A DNA stretch of 64,000 nt. Origin: CAZHJK01 sp964533275 (GTDB taxonomy: Bacteria > Bacillota > Clostridia > Eubacteriales > Garciellaceae). Below, in pieces: positions 25,687-34,873 of this stretch (within the stretch, counting starts at the first letter, position 1; each line of letters starts with the position of its first letter). The stretch covers positions 104,697 to 168,696 of the forward strand of contig CAZHJK010000004.1 of assembly GCA_964533275.1 (NCBI GenBank). The letters run 5' to 3'. The position numbers were made by a program, and so were the translations under genes. The notes beneath the pieces are model-generated. The model was not told where the DNA came from, ran no database searches, and saw only the letters and a program-made list of their open reading frames with translations.

Positions 25687-26799
25687 ATGTTAAAGAAAAA
25701 ACATGGTTTATGGGTATTGATAGTTATTATGATGGTAAGCTTACTATTCGCTGGTTGTAGTGCACCTGCTGATACTGAAGAACCTGGAGATGATCCTGGT
25801 GAAGGTGAAGCTACAGAAGAATCACTATTTGACCAAACTTATGAAGTTAGATTGGCATCAGAAGAGGTTGAAGGTGATCCAATGACTCATTGGGGTAAAG
25901 AATTTGCCGCTGCTATGGAAGAGTGGTCAGAAGGCAAATTCAATATTGATGTTTATCCCTATGGAACCATTGGTGAAAACCGTGACATTAACGAACTATG
26001 TCAACTAGGCGTAGTAGAGTTTGTATATTCTTGTCATGGTTGGATAAACACATTTGTTCCTGAAGCTTCAGTAGTAGGACTACATTATATGTGGCCACAG
26101 GAAAAAACTGTTGAATGTTTTGATTATGTTATGAAAAATGGAACATTTATGGAATATCTAGAGCAAGCTTTCCGTAGAGAGGGTATGGTGCCACTAGGTG
26201 TTGCACTACATGACTGGCAATGGATTACATCTAATAAACCTATAAATACTGTAGATGACATGAAAGATTTAGTTATTCGTGTTATGGGATCAGAAATGCT
26301 AAGTGCATCCTATAAGGCATATGGTTCTAATCCAACAGCACTTGCCTATGGAGAAATCTACAGTGGTTTACAAACAGGTTTGATAGAAGCTCAAGTTCAA
26401 CCATGTTATGCCCAAGTAAGTATGAAGTTCTATGAAGTTCAAGATTATATGACATTAACCTATGGAGAGCCTTTTGTAGGTATTCCATGTATTAATGCAC
26501 AATTCTATGATAGCTTACCAGAAGAAGTTCAAGATTATATGAAAGATTGGTGGGCAGATGCATTAGTGCCACTAGGTGAATGGACAGCAGAGAGAAGAGA
26601 GAAAGAATTAGAAGAAATAAAAGATGATATCAATTTAGTAGAACTTGATGAAGAAGCAATAGATGGATTTAGAGAAGCAGCTATGCAATCCCATGAGGAT
26701 TTCAAAAATGATTTAGGTGGACCATTAGCTAAAGAGGTTTATGATGCATTAGTTAAAGATATCGAAGCTGCTAAGGAAGCTTTAGGCATAGAAAAATAA
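25687..26799 (+). CDS. dctP: TRAP transporter substrate-binding lipoprotein (DctP family)
   Basis: This 370-residue protein has a lipoprotein signal (LLFAGC, Cys24) and an acidic spacer. A DctP-type fold follows: YEVRLASEEVEGDPMTHWGKEF, then GTIGENRDINELCQLGVVEF and the substrate-loop region VIRVMGSEMLSASYKAYGSNPTALAYGEIYSGLQTGLIEAQ. The Arg in VIRV is at the place of the conserved carboxylate-binding Arg of DctP proteins. It captures an organic anion outside the cell for DctQM. A stable hairpin separates it from dctQ. The neighbours suggest an amino-acid-derived substrate. Confidence 0.9.
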   Translation: MLKKKHGLWVLIVIMMVSLLFAGCSAPADTEEPGDDPGEGEATEESLFDQTYEVRLASEEVEGDPMTHWGKEFAAAMEEWSEGKFNIDVYPYGTIGENRDINELCQLGVVEFVYSCHGWINTFVPEASVVGLHYMWPQEKTVECFDYVMKNGTFMEYLEQAFRREGMVPLGVALHDWQWITSNKPINTVDDMKDLVIRVMGSEMLSASYKAYGSNPTALAYGEIYSGLQTGLIEAQVQPCYAQVSMKFYEVQDYMTLTYGEPFVGIPCINAQFYDSLPEEVQDYMKDWWADALVPLGEWTAERREKELEEIKDDINLVELDEEAIDGFREAAMQSHEDFKNDLGGPLAKEVYDALVKDIEAAKEALGIEK

Positions 26800-26804
26800 T
26801 CTTT

Positions 26805-26832
26805 TTCGGCGAGGAGTTCTCTCCTCGCCGAA
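26805..26832 (+). promoter_or_regulatory. Intercistronic hairpin dctP-dctQ
   Basis: TTCGGCGAGGA (26805-26815) pairs perfectly with TCCTCGCCGAA (26822-26832), loop six bases, and no T run follows. It probably stabilises the dctP message or partly terminates, giving more binding protein than permease. Confidence 0.7.
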
Positions 26833-26862
26833 GAAAATTTACTTAAAAGCGAGGTTGTTCAT

Positions 26863-27444
26863 ATGGTAGAATCGGGAAAAAAAGTAGATGCTCCAGAGAA
26901 AGGGATAGTTACTTTTGCACAGAAAATCAATAAGGTTGTGGATTTTGTAGAGGTGTGGGTGCTTATCATAATTATTGCAGCACTTACCATATTGTTACTT
27001 GCAAATGTTATCTCTCGAAAGTTTTTCGGGGGTATTTTTTGGGCAGAAGAAGTTACTACTCTCCTAATTCAAGTTATAACCTTTATTGGCATGAGCTATG
27101 GAGTTAGAAAGGCGAGACATATCCGTATGGGGGCTATATTTGATCTTGTAGGGGAAAAATGGCCTAAGATTCAAAAGGTCATGATCTATGTTATTTCTGT
27201 ATATAGTGCAGTTATTATGTTTCTAATGACATCTTATGCTTGGAATGCCCTTGTAGTTACAAGGGGAACCATACAACATACCCCAGCCTTAGGGATACCC
27301 TATTGGTATATATATATATTTGTTATTATAGGTTTTGGCATGTCAGGTATTAACTATATACGAACAATATTTAAAAATATTAAGGAACCAGATGTATGGA
27401 TTTCTCCTGAGCAAAAAGGAGAATATGAAGACGAAGTTTGCTAA
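26863..27444 (+). CDS. dctQ: TRAP transporter small permease (DctQ)
   Basis: This 193-residue protein has four hydrophobic helices, the DctQ topology. VVDFVEVWVLIIIIAALTILLLANVISRKFF opens the domain, then WAEEVTTLLIQVITFIGMSYGVRKARHIRMG, the conserved DctQ core, and a final helix YIFVIIGFGMSGINYI. It forms the membrane complex with DctM. A short GAGG lies upstream, and dctM begins 55 bases later. Confidence 0.9.
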   Translation: MVESGKKVDAPEKGIVTFAQKINKVVDFVEVWVLIIIIAALTILLLANVISRKFFGGIFWAEEVTTLLIQVITFIGMSYGVRKARHIRMGAIFDLVGEKWPKIQKVMIYVISVYSAVIMFLMTSYAWNALVVTRGTIQHTPALGIPYWYIYIFVIIGFGMSGINYIRTIFKNIKEPDVWISPEQKGEYEDEVC

Positions 27445-27499
27445 TAAACGCTAGTGGGAATAGAAATTTTAACTATAAACTAACAATGAGGTGAGATTT

Positions 27500-28774
27500 A
27501 TGGCGTATTTAGTTTTAGCCTTTGCAAAATTATTTTTCGGTTTTCCCTTTATGGTTATTCTATTGGGTGTTGTAATGATATTTATGATGTTCAATCTGCC
27601 TAATATGAGTACCCAGGTTATCGTTCAACAGGTTTTAAATGGGATAAGTCCACCATCCCTAGTGGCTGTGCCTATGTTTATACTTGGGGCAAGTATTTTA
27701 ACCACTGGGACCTCCGCAAGAAGACTGGTAAATATGATAAAGGTTTTCTTAGGGCATTTACCCGGAGGACTGCCTATTACTACAGCTACTAGCTGTGCAC
27801 TATTTGGCGCTGTATCGGGCTCTACTCAGGCTACTGTTGCAGCAATCGGAGGGACTATGCGCCCAATGCTATTAGAGGCAGGTTACAAGAGTTCCTTCAC
27901 TTTAGGACTTATTATAAATTCAAGTGATATCGCATTTTTAATACCCCCAAGTATAGGGTTTATTGTCTATGGGGTGGTAACCAGTACATCAATAGGGAAA
28001 TTATTCCTTGCAGGTATTGGTCCAGGGGTGCTAATCGTTTTAATGTTTTCCCTTTATTCCATTTTTTACTCCAAGTTTCATAATGTAGGTATAGCTCCAA
28101 AATCTACTTGGGCAGAGCGTAAACAAGCGCTTAAGGATGGGTTGCCAGTTTTGGGTTTCCCAATCATTATCATTGGCGGGATCTATAGTGGATATTTTTC
28201 TCCAACAGAAGCTTCAGCAGCAGCTGTTGCCTATGCATTAATCTTAGAAGGCATAGTTTATCGAACCCTTACTAAGGATAATCTAATGGAAAGCTTTTTA
28301 TCAACAGGGATAGTTACGGGAGTAGTATTTATATTAGTAGGAGCCGGTCAGGCATTATCATTTTTGATTAGCTTTATGAAAGTACCCCAAGCCGTATTAC
28401 CCGGCATTTTAGGGGATGCTCCATCCTATATATTCCTAATAGTTATAATTAATGCAGCTTATTTTTTGGCATGTATGTTTGTAGATCCTATTGTAGCAAT
28501 ATATGTTTTGACTCCAGTTTTTGCTCCCTATGTACTACAAGCAGGTGTAGACCCAGTATTATTAGGAGTTCTTGTAACCTTACAGGCGGCAATCGGTTCA
28601 GCTACTCCTCCCTTTGGATGTGATATATTTACTGCACAGCTGATATTTAGAAGACCATATTTAGAGGTTATCGGTCATACCTATCCATTTGTAATTATTT
28701 TAGTGCTTGCTGCTGTTTTAATAGTTGCCTTCCCACAGATTGCATTGTGGTTACCTACTGCTGCAGGTATCTAA
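27500..28774 (+). CDS. dctM: TRAP transporter large permease (DctM)
   Basis: The start is placed at ATG 27500, after GAGGTGAG; a GTG at 27491 lies inside that site. The 424-residue product has about twelve helices. Typical DctM motifs are FILGASILTTG, GGLPITTATSCALFGAVSGSTQATVAAIG, PPSIGFIVYG, SPTEASAAAVAYA and ATPPFGCDIF near the end. It couples sodium entry to uptake of the ligand delivered by DctP. Confidence 0.92.
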   Translation: MAYLVLAFAKLFFGFPFMVILLGVVMIFMMFNLPNMSTQVIVQQVLNGISPPSLVAVPMFILGASILTTGTSARRLVNMIKVFLGHLPGGLPITTATSCALFGAVSGSTQATVAAIGGTMRPMLLEAGYKSSFTLGLIINSSDIAFLIPPSIGFIVYGVVTSTSIGKLFLAGIGPGVLIVLMFSLYSIFYSKFHNVGIAPKSTWAERKQALKDGLPVLGFPIIIIGGIYSGYFSPTEASAAAVAYALILEGIVYRTLTKDNLMESFLSTGIVTGVVFILVGAGQALSFLISFMKVPQAVLPGILGDAPSYIFLIVIINAAYFLACMFVDPIVAIYVLTPVFAPYVLQAGVDPVLLGVLVTLQAAIGSATPPFGCDIFTAQLIFRRPYLEVIGHTYPFVIILVLAAVLIVAFPQIALWLPTAAGI

Positions 28775-28802
28775 TAGATAGTGGAAGGGGTTGTTACGGA
28801 AC

Positions 28803-29534
28803 ATGTTATATCATAGTAAATCAGGTCAAGTAAGTTATGGTGAGGCTATCGGCATATTATTAATAGATAGTGTAGCTCCATATATACCGGGGGATGTTGC
28901 TAATGCCACCACTTATAACTTTCCAGTACGATTTAAAAAAGTACCGGGTTTAACCGTGGAAAAAATGTTTAGTCATAATAAGGTTTTAAAAGATAAAATT
29001 TTAAAGGCTGCTCTGGAATTACAAAATGAAGGTGTTAGAGCGATTACAGGGGATTGTGGTTTCTTTGCCGTATATCAAGAAGATTTGGTTAAACATCTTG
29101 ATATTCCGGTCTTTATGTCTAGCTTACTACAAATACCCTTTATGAATAATTTAATAAATCCTAAGGATAAGATTGGTATTATAACTGCTAATGCTAAATC
29201 CCTAGATTCTACAGTTCTTCAACCATGTGGTGCAGATCTTAGAGAAAGACTTGTAATTCGCGGACTGGAGGAATGCCCTAATTTCTCAGCTTCCTTTATA
29301 GAAGAAACCGGAGAGCTTGATAAACAAGAGGTAGAATCAGAGATAGTGGCGGTTGCAAATCAGATGATAGCTGAATTTCCAGAAGTAAAGCTATTACTTT
29401 TTGAATGTAGTGTATTAGCTCCTTATGGACCAGCAGTCCAACAGGCAACAGGATTACCGATTTTTGATTTTATTACAATGATTAACTATGTTTATAATAC
29501 AGTGGTAAAAAAGAGTTTTACTGGTTTTATGTAA
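28803..29534 (+). CDS. Aspartate/glutamate racemase superfamily protein
   Basis: The product has 243 residues from ATG 28803; a TTG at 28791 directly abuts the GGAAGGGG site and is less likely. Two catalytic-type cysteines are present, one in TGDCGFFAVYQ and one in LFECSVLAPYG, spaced as in the two-domain Asp/Glu/hydantoin racemase superfamily. Members include racemases, maleate isomerases and arylmalonate decarboxylases. Its place inside the TRAP-hydrolase operon suggests that it epimerises the imported compound or a breakdown product. The exact reaction is unknown. Confidence 0.8.
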   Translation: MLYHSKSGQVSYGEAIGILLIDSVAPYIPGDVANATTYNFPVRFKKVPGLTVEKMFSHNKVLKDKILKAALELQNEGVRAITGDCGFFAVYQEDLVKHLDIPVFMSSLLQIPFMNNLINPKDKIGIITANAKSLDSTVLQPCGADLRERLVIRGLEECPNFSASFIEETGELDKQEVESEIVAVANQMIAEFPEVKLLLFECSVLAPYGPAVQQATGLPIFDFITMINYVYNTVVKKSFTGFM

Positions 29535-29634
29535 GAAGATTTGTATAGGCAAGTAGCATAAATTTTTTCTATAAAATTTTTAAGCTTATGCAATACTTGC
29601 TTGGTCTATGGATAAAAGGAGGGATTATAACATT

Positions 29635-30828
29635 TTGGATACTATTGATAAGGCTGTTAAATCAATAACTGACGATGTAATAGCATTACGTCGGGACTTT
29701 CACGCTAATCCTGAGTTAGGTTTTCAAGAATTTCGAACGGCAGGTATTGTAGAAAAATATCTGCAGGACCTTAATATAGTTACTAAAAGGATTGCTAAGA
29801 CTGGAGTGGTGGGACTTATTGAGGGTTCTAAACCCGGACCGGTTTTAATGCTTAGGGCTGATATGGATGCATTACCCGTAACAGAGGAAAATGATATACC
29901 TTATAAATCAAAGAATCCGGGAGTAATGCATGCCTGTGGTCATGACGGGCATACAGCAGCACTTTTAGGAGCAGCAAAGATATTAAATGATTTGCGCTCA
30001 GAACTAGAAGGTACTATTAAATTGGTATTTCAACCCAATGAAGAAATTGCCGGAGCTTGTAAAATGATTGAAGAAGGTGTTTTAGAAAATCCCAAAGTAG
30101 ATTCTGTAATGGGTGCACATATATGGACGCCTGTACCAATAGGTAAGATAGGTATTTCCTCTGGAGCTGTAATGGCAGGTTTGGAGAATTTTACAATTAC
30201 CGTTAATGGTTTTGGTGGACATACTGGATATCCTGAGTCAGCTGTTGACCCTATTATAGCTGCTACTGATATAGTGCAAACTGCACAACGCATTCAAACT
30301 CGGGAGATTAGTTCTAATAAACCTACTATCATAATGTTTGGTTATATTTCAGGCGGGACCCAGGGAAATATAATTCCAGATTCCGTTACATTAAAGGGAT
30401 CCATTCGTATTCTCTATGATGATTGTGGAGAAGAAAGACCCATGGAACGCTTAAAAAAATTAGCTGAACAGGTATCTGCAGTCCATGGCTGCACATGTGA
30501 AGTAGAATCTTATACAGAAAATATTCCTTTGATAAATAATCCTAAGTTGACTGAATTAGCTAGAAACACTGCTGAAAGAGTAATAAAAAATCAAGAAGAT
30601 TTGATTGATTTTATAAGTATGGGAAGTGAAGATTTTTCCGAATTTTCAAAGCTTGTACCCGGCGTATTTGTTGCTATAGGCACAGGCAATAAAGAAAAAG
30701 AAAGTCATTATCCTCATCATAACCCAAGGTTTAACATTGATGAAGATTCCTTGCCAATGGCAGTGGAGATGTATGTTAGATATACACTGGATTATTTCGA
30801 ATTAAATAAAAAAGAAAGAGCTAAATAA
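29635..30828 (+). CDS. M20 family amidohydrolase (N-acyl-amino-acid hydrolase type)
   Basis: The start is ambiguous. AGGAGGG at 29617-29623 favours the TTG at 29635 (397 residues); an ATG at 29608 would put that site inside the gene. M20D features are clear: DFHANPELGFQEFRTA, ADMDALP, the metal site MHACGHDGHTAALLGAA, FQPNEEIAGACKMIEEG with the catalytic Glu pair, and GSEDFSEFSKLVPGVFVAIGTG. Both domains are complete. The family removes acyl groups from amino acids or auxin conjugates. Beside an ectoine-hydrolase-like gene, deacylation of an N-acetyl diamino acid is an attractive but untested role. Confidence 0.88.
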   Translation: MDTIDKAVKSITDDVIALRRDFHANPELGFQEFRTAGIVEKYLQDLNIVTKRIAKTGVVGLIEGSKPGPVLMLRADMDALPVTEENDIPYKSKNPGVMHACGHDGHTAALLGAAKILNDLRSELEGTIKLVFQPNEEIAGACKMIEEGVLENPKVDSVMGAHIWTPVPIGKIGISSGAVMAGLENFTITVNGFGGHTGYPESAVDPIIAATDIVQTAQRIQTREISSNKPTIIMFGYISGGTQGNIIPDSVTLKGSIRILYDDCGEERPMERLKKLAEQVSAVHGCTCEVESYTENIPLINNPKLTELARNTAERVIKNQEDLIDFISMGSEDFSEFSKLVPGVFVAIGTGNKEKESHYPHHNPRFNIDEDSLPMAVEMYVRYTLDYFELNKKERAK

Positions 30829-30977
30829 CTATATGGATTTTTTTATGAAAAGGTTAATTAAATATAAATAGGATTAGAGATTAGTTAGGAAATTGCATAA
30901 ATAGAATTTTCCCCCATATAAATAATAAATTGTGCAATTTTCTCAAATTATAAAAAAATTAAAAAGGAGGAGGTTTA

Positions 30978-32153
30978 ATGTTAGTATTTTCTAAAGAAGA
31001 GTTTTCAGAACGAATTCGCAAAACAAAAGCAAGTATGGAGCAAAAGGGTATTGATCTATTATTTCTTTCACAGCCTGCAAATATTAATTACCTTACGGGC
31101 TATGATGGATGGAGTTTTTATGTTCATCAATGTTTGTTAGTTTCTCTAGATGCAGAAGAACCTGTTTGGATTGGACGGGGCATGGACGCTAATGGAGCCA
31201 GAATTACCACTTATTTGTCACCAGAAAACATAATAGAATATCCTGATGATTATGTTCAATCTACAGTTAAACATACCATGCATTTTATGGCAGATGTTAT
31301 AAAAGCTAGGGGCTGGGATAAGGGTACTATTGGCGTAGAGATGGATCAATTTTACTTTACGGCAAGAAACTATGTTGAACTAACAGAATCCTTACCAAAT
31401 GCTAAATTTAAGGATGCAAATACTTTGGTGAACTGGGTTAGAGTTATTAAATCTGATAGTGAAATAGAATATATGAAAAGAGCAGGTCAAGTAGCTACAA
31501 AGGTTATGCAGACAGCTGCTGATGCAATAAATGTTGGTGTAAGGGAATGTGATGCCGCTGCTAAAATTGCTGCAGCACAATATTCAGGTACAAAGGAATA
31601 TTCTGGGGATTATCCAGCCATTGTTCCATTGATGATGACAGGGGAAGCCATAAAGACACCACATTTAACCTGGACAGAGCATGTTTATGAAAAGGATGCT
31701 CCGGTTCTTTTAGAACTAAGTGGTGTATATAGAAGATACCATTGTCCTATAGCCAGAACTCTTTTCCTAGGCAAAAAACCTCCCAAATTAATGCAGGAAA
31801 CTGCAGATGTTGTTTTAGAGGGACTTAAAGCAGCTATTGAAGCGGTTAAACCAGGTAATACAGCAGAATTTGTTGAAGAAACTTGGAGAAAGGCAATAGC
31901 CCATTCAGGAGTTGTAAAGGCAGCCCGTATAGGATATTCAATAGGGCTTAACTATCCACCGGATTGGGGAGAGCAAACCATAAGCTTCCGTCCTGGGGAC
32001 AAGACAATAATTCAACCTAATATGGCAGTTCATTTAATTCCAGGAATATGGCATGAAGATGTTGGGTTTGAGGTTGATGCTAGCTTGATAGTAACAGAGA
32101 ATGGCTGTGAATCTCTATTTGACTTCCCAGTGGAGATTATTCTTAAGGGATAG
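30978..32153 (+). CDS. M24 family creatinase-like hydrolase, ectoine hydrolase (DoeA/EutD)-like
   Basis: This 391-residue pita-bread protein has creatinase N- and C-domains. NYLTGYDGWSFYVHQ (about 37-51) and GRGMDANGARIT (67-78) resemble ectoine hydrolase DoeA/EutD as I remember it. The M24 metal ligands are mostly lost: the first Asp position is Glu246 (LLELSG), the second is Pro257 (HCPIART), the His is Tyr320 (GYSIGL) and the EPG Glu is Ile354 (LIPG); Glu365 remains. It should therefore work without metals, as creatinase does and, to my knowledge, EutD with a Glu nucleophile. EutD opens the ectoine ring to N-acetyl-diaminobutyrate. Other cyclic amidines or N-acyl substrates remain possible. 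AGGAGGAGG precedes the start. Confidence 0.8.
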   Translation: MLVFSKEEFSERIRKTKASMEQKGIDLLFLSQPANINYLTGYDGWSFYVHQCLLVSLDAEEPVWIGRGMDANGARITTYLSPENIIEYPDDYVQSTVKHTMHFMADVIKARGWDKGTIGVEMDQFYFTARNYVELTESLPNAKFKDANTLVNWVRVIKSDSEIEYMKRAGQVATKVMQTAADAINVGVRECDAAAKIAAAQYSGTKEYSGDYPAIVPLMMTGEAIKTPHLTWTEHVYEKDAPVLLELSGVYRRYHCPIARTLFLGKKPPKLMQETADVVLEGLKAAIEAVKPGNTAEFVEETWRKAIAHSGVVKAARIGYSIGLNYPPDWGEQTISFRPGDKTIIQPNMAVHLIPGIWHEDVGFEVDASLIVTENGCESLFDFPVEIILKG

Positions 32154-32250
32154 GGATAGTCATAGAGAATATATATAAAAATAAAATGACCAAATTTAAA
32201 ACATGATATTAAAACTATTATGTTAAAAAACTCAAAAGGGGTGTAATATT

Positions 32251-33477
32251 ATGTGGAAATCAACACAAAAAGAAGTAGAAAGAGCAGGAAAATTAGCAGG
32301 TCTAGAACCAAGTGTATTAAAATTATTATTAAACCCAATGCGTTTCACGGAATTTCAAATTCCTGTACGAATGGATGATGGATCATCTGAAGTATTTACA
32401 GCCTATAGGGCATTTCATAATGACGCCATTGGTCAAACAAAGGATGGTACAAGGGTAAGACCTGATCTAACAGGAGAAGAGATTAAAGCATTAGCTATGA
32501 TGATGACCATTAAGCATGCTATAAATGATATACCAGCCGGTGGAAGTAAAGGTGGTATCAAGGCTGATCCTAGTAAGTTAAGCACATGGGAATATGAAAG
32601 ACTTATCAGAGGATATATTCGTAAACTGGAGCCAAAGGGAGAATGGATTGATAATTCAGGAGCAGATATAGGTACAAACTTACAAACCCAATCGTGGATG
32701 TTGGATGAATATGAAACAATGAGAGGATATCATGCACCAGCAGCCATTAATGATAAACCAGCAATATTAGGTGGATCAGAGGGTGGTGACGAGGCAACAG
32801 GAAGAGGCTTATACTATGTAACTAGACAGACTTGTGATAGTTTAGGTGTTGATCCAACCAAAACAAGAGTTGCAATCCAAGGATTTGGTCAAGTAGGAAG
32901 TTATGCGGCTGATTTATTATATGAAGATGGATTTAAAGTAGTAGCTATTGCAGATATTTTTGCAGGAATATATAATCCAGAAGGTATTGATGTAGCAGCA
33001 TTATTAGAGTTTGTGAAAGAAACAGGTTCAGTTAAAGGATTCCCAGGAACCACCGAAATCACAAATGAAGAATTATTTGAAGTTGATTGTGATCTTTTAA
33101 TACCTGCAGCAGTTCAAAATGTTATCCATAAAGACAATGCAGATAAGGTAAAGGCTAAAATTATTGTAGAAGCAGCAAATGGCCCAATGACACCAGAAGC
33201 AGATAAAATGTTATTAGATAAAGGGGTAACCATAATACCTGATGTATTGGCTAATTCAGGCTCAGCAATAGTATGTTCCTACGAGAGAATTCAAGGCTTA
33301 ACAGACGATTATTGGGATTTAGAAAAGGTTAGAGAAAAATTGAGAGTTCAAATATTAAAAGCATACAAACAAGTTGAGGATACATCTAAAGAGATGAATA
33401 TAACCATGAGAGATGCAGCTTGGGTTAATGGACTTAGAAAAGTTGGAGAAGCAGTAAAACTAAGAGGTTGGGCATAA
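32251..33477 (+). CDS. Divergent Glu/Leu/Phe/Val-type amino acid dehydrogenase
   Basis: The product has 408 residues. Against the canonical glutamate dehydrogenase at 46721 it keeps the substrate-binding Lys (GQTKDGTR for GPGKGGIR), the catalytic Lys (PAGGSKGGI) and the Asp (NSGADIGTN for PAPDVNTN), and the NAD fold QGFGQVGSYAADLL. It differs in the pocket region, with ANSGSAIVCSYERIQ in place of TNAGGVTVSYFEWVQ. Oxidative deamination or reductive amination of a different amino acid is therefore likely. The gap to the M24 gene is 97 bases without a clear terminator, so it probably belongs to the same catabolic unit. Confidence 0.8.
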   Translation: MWKSTQKEVERAGKLAGLEPSVLKLLLNPMRFTEFQIPVRMDDGSSEVFTAYRAFHNDAIGQTKDGTRVRPDLTGEEIKALAMMMTIKHAINDIPAGGSKGGIKADPSKLSTWEYERLIRGYIRKLEPKGEWIDNSGADIGTNLQTQSWMLDEYETMRGYHAPAAINDKPAILGGSEGGDEATGRGLYYVTRQTCDSLGVDPTKTRVAIQGFGQVGSYAADLLYEDGFKVVAIADIFAGIYNPEGIDVAALLEFVKETGSVKGFPGTTEITNEELFEVDCDLLIPAAVQNVIHKDNADKVKAKIIVEAANGPMTPEADKMLLDKGVTIIPDVLANSGSAIVCSYERIQGLTDDYWDLEKVREKLRVQILKAYKQVEDTSKEMNITMRDAAWVNGLRKVGEAVKLRGWA

Positions 33478-33944
33478 AAAGAAAAAGAAATATCAATAAC
33501 TAATTAAAAAATAAACATATTTTTAATTTGAATCAAATTGGATTGGGTTTATGTAAATACTTCTAATCCAGCATTAGATAGGGAATAGAAAAGGATTTTG
33601 TAATAGTATCCAGTGGATTCGAAAACTACGATAGACCTAATTGCAAAATCCTTTTCTCATTTTTGTAATGAATTAGTCTGTTCCTTTTATTTTCAAATAA
33701 CCCTGAAAATAATATAGTGAATACTTATTATGTATAGAATAAAATTTTCAAAAAGTCTATGAACAAGGTATTTACAAAACTTATAAAATTATATATTATT
33801 ATTCAAATGGGGGAACGACTAAATTGGGATTATTTTTATATGTGATGAATAAATCTATGATCTAATATAGTTTAAATAGAATATTATTTAGAAAGGACAG
33901 TGTATAATGAATTTTCTATATCTTCATTATATAAGGTGAATATA
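33478..33944. other. Intergenic region between the dehydrogenase and the IclR gene
   Basis: It holds one long-loop hairpin, AGAAAAGGATTTTG (33587-33600) with CAAAATCCTTTTCT (33644-33657), followed by CATTTTTG. This is a plausible terminator for the catabolic operon. The remaining AT-rich sequence must carry the iclR promoter. No gene is seen. Confidence 0.5.
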
Positions 33945-34718
33945 ATGGAACAACCTTATTTTTTAATAAACTCTGTAACAAGAACACTAGATATTATAGA
34001 ATATCTAAGCAAAAGGGGAGAAGCAAGTGTATCAGAAGTTAGTAACTATTTAGGAATAAATATGAGCACAGCTCATAGATTCCTAGCAAGTATTAAATAC
34101 TTCGGATATGCGGAACAAAACTCATCCAATCAGAAGTATAAACTTTCCTTAAAAGTTTTCGAGGTAGGGAATAGAGTAATCGAAAAATTAGATTTGAGAG
34201 ATATTGCAAAACCATTTATGTATGAACTGGCTGATAAAACAGGAGAAACTATAAATTTAGGGATCATAGATAAATTTAATATAGTGTATATTGATAAGGT
34301 TTTAAGTAAGAATGTACTTCGCCTAGATTCACCTATTGGGGGCAGAGATAAAATACATGCTACCGCCTTAGGAAAAGCAATGATGGCATTTTATTCAATG
34401 GACTTTATAGAAAGATATATTAATGAGATAGGATTAAGTAAAGTTACAGATAACACCATAGTTAATAAAGAACAATTTATTCATGAATTAGAAAAGATTA
34501 AAAGGGTAGGATATGCAATAGATTCTGAAGAAACTTTAATCGGTTTGAAGTGCATTGCTGCTCCAATCTTTAATAGAGAAAACAAACCGATTGCTTCTAT
34601 AAGTATTTCTGGGATAAAAAATCGTGTTAATAATGAGAACTTAGAAGAATACAAAGAAATAATTTTAGCAACATCTAAGGATTTATCTAATCAATTGGGA
34701 AGTGCTATTAGCATATAA
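33945..34718 (+). CDS. IclR family transcriptional regulator
   Basis: The start is placed at ATG 33945 behind AAGGTG, giving 257 residues beginning MEQPYFLINSVTRTLDIIEYLS, the typical IclR entry. The winged helix follows (SVSEVSNYLGINMSTAHRFLASIKYFGYAEQ), then the effector domain from about residue 80 with ATALGKAMMAF and the closing IASISISGI. IclR proteins commonly regulate adjacent catabolic operons in response to a pathway metabolite. Its location directly after the TRAP-hydrolase-dehydrogenase genes makes it their likely regulator. Confidence 0.9.
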   Translation: MEQPYFLINSVTRTLDIIEYLSKRGEASVSEVSNYLGINMSTAHRFLASIKYFGYAEQNSSNQKYKLSLKVFEVGNRVIEKLDLRDIAKPFMYELADKTGETINLGIIDKFNIVYIDKVLSKNVLRLDSPIGGRDKIHATALGKAMMAFYSMDFIERYINEIGLSKVTDNTIVNKEQFIHELEKIKRVGYAIDSEETLIGLKCIAAPIFNRENKPIASISISGIKNRVNNENLEEYKEIILATSKDLSNQLGSAISI

Positions 34719-34823
34719 AATTAACCCAGTAACATACTTATGTGGGAATCCATCCTATTATACTCCTCCTAAGGTAGAATTTAAGAAATAAATATCTATC
34801 TTGTGGGGAGATTTTTATTGTCC

Positions 34824-34852
34824 TTGACAAAGATAAAATTATAAAATATACT
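34824..34852 (+). promoter_or_regulatory. Promoter of the guaB leader
   Basis: TTGACA (34824-34829) and TATACT (34847-34852) are 17 bases apart, 21 bases before the riboswitch. Confidence 0.75.
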
Positions 34853-34873
34853 GTTTGAAATAAATAAAGGAAT

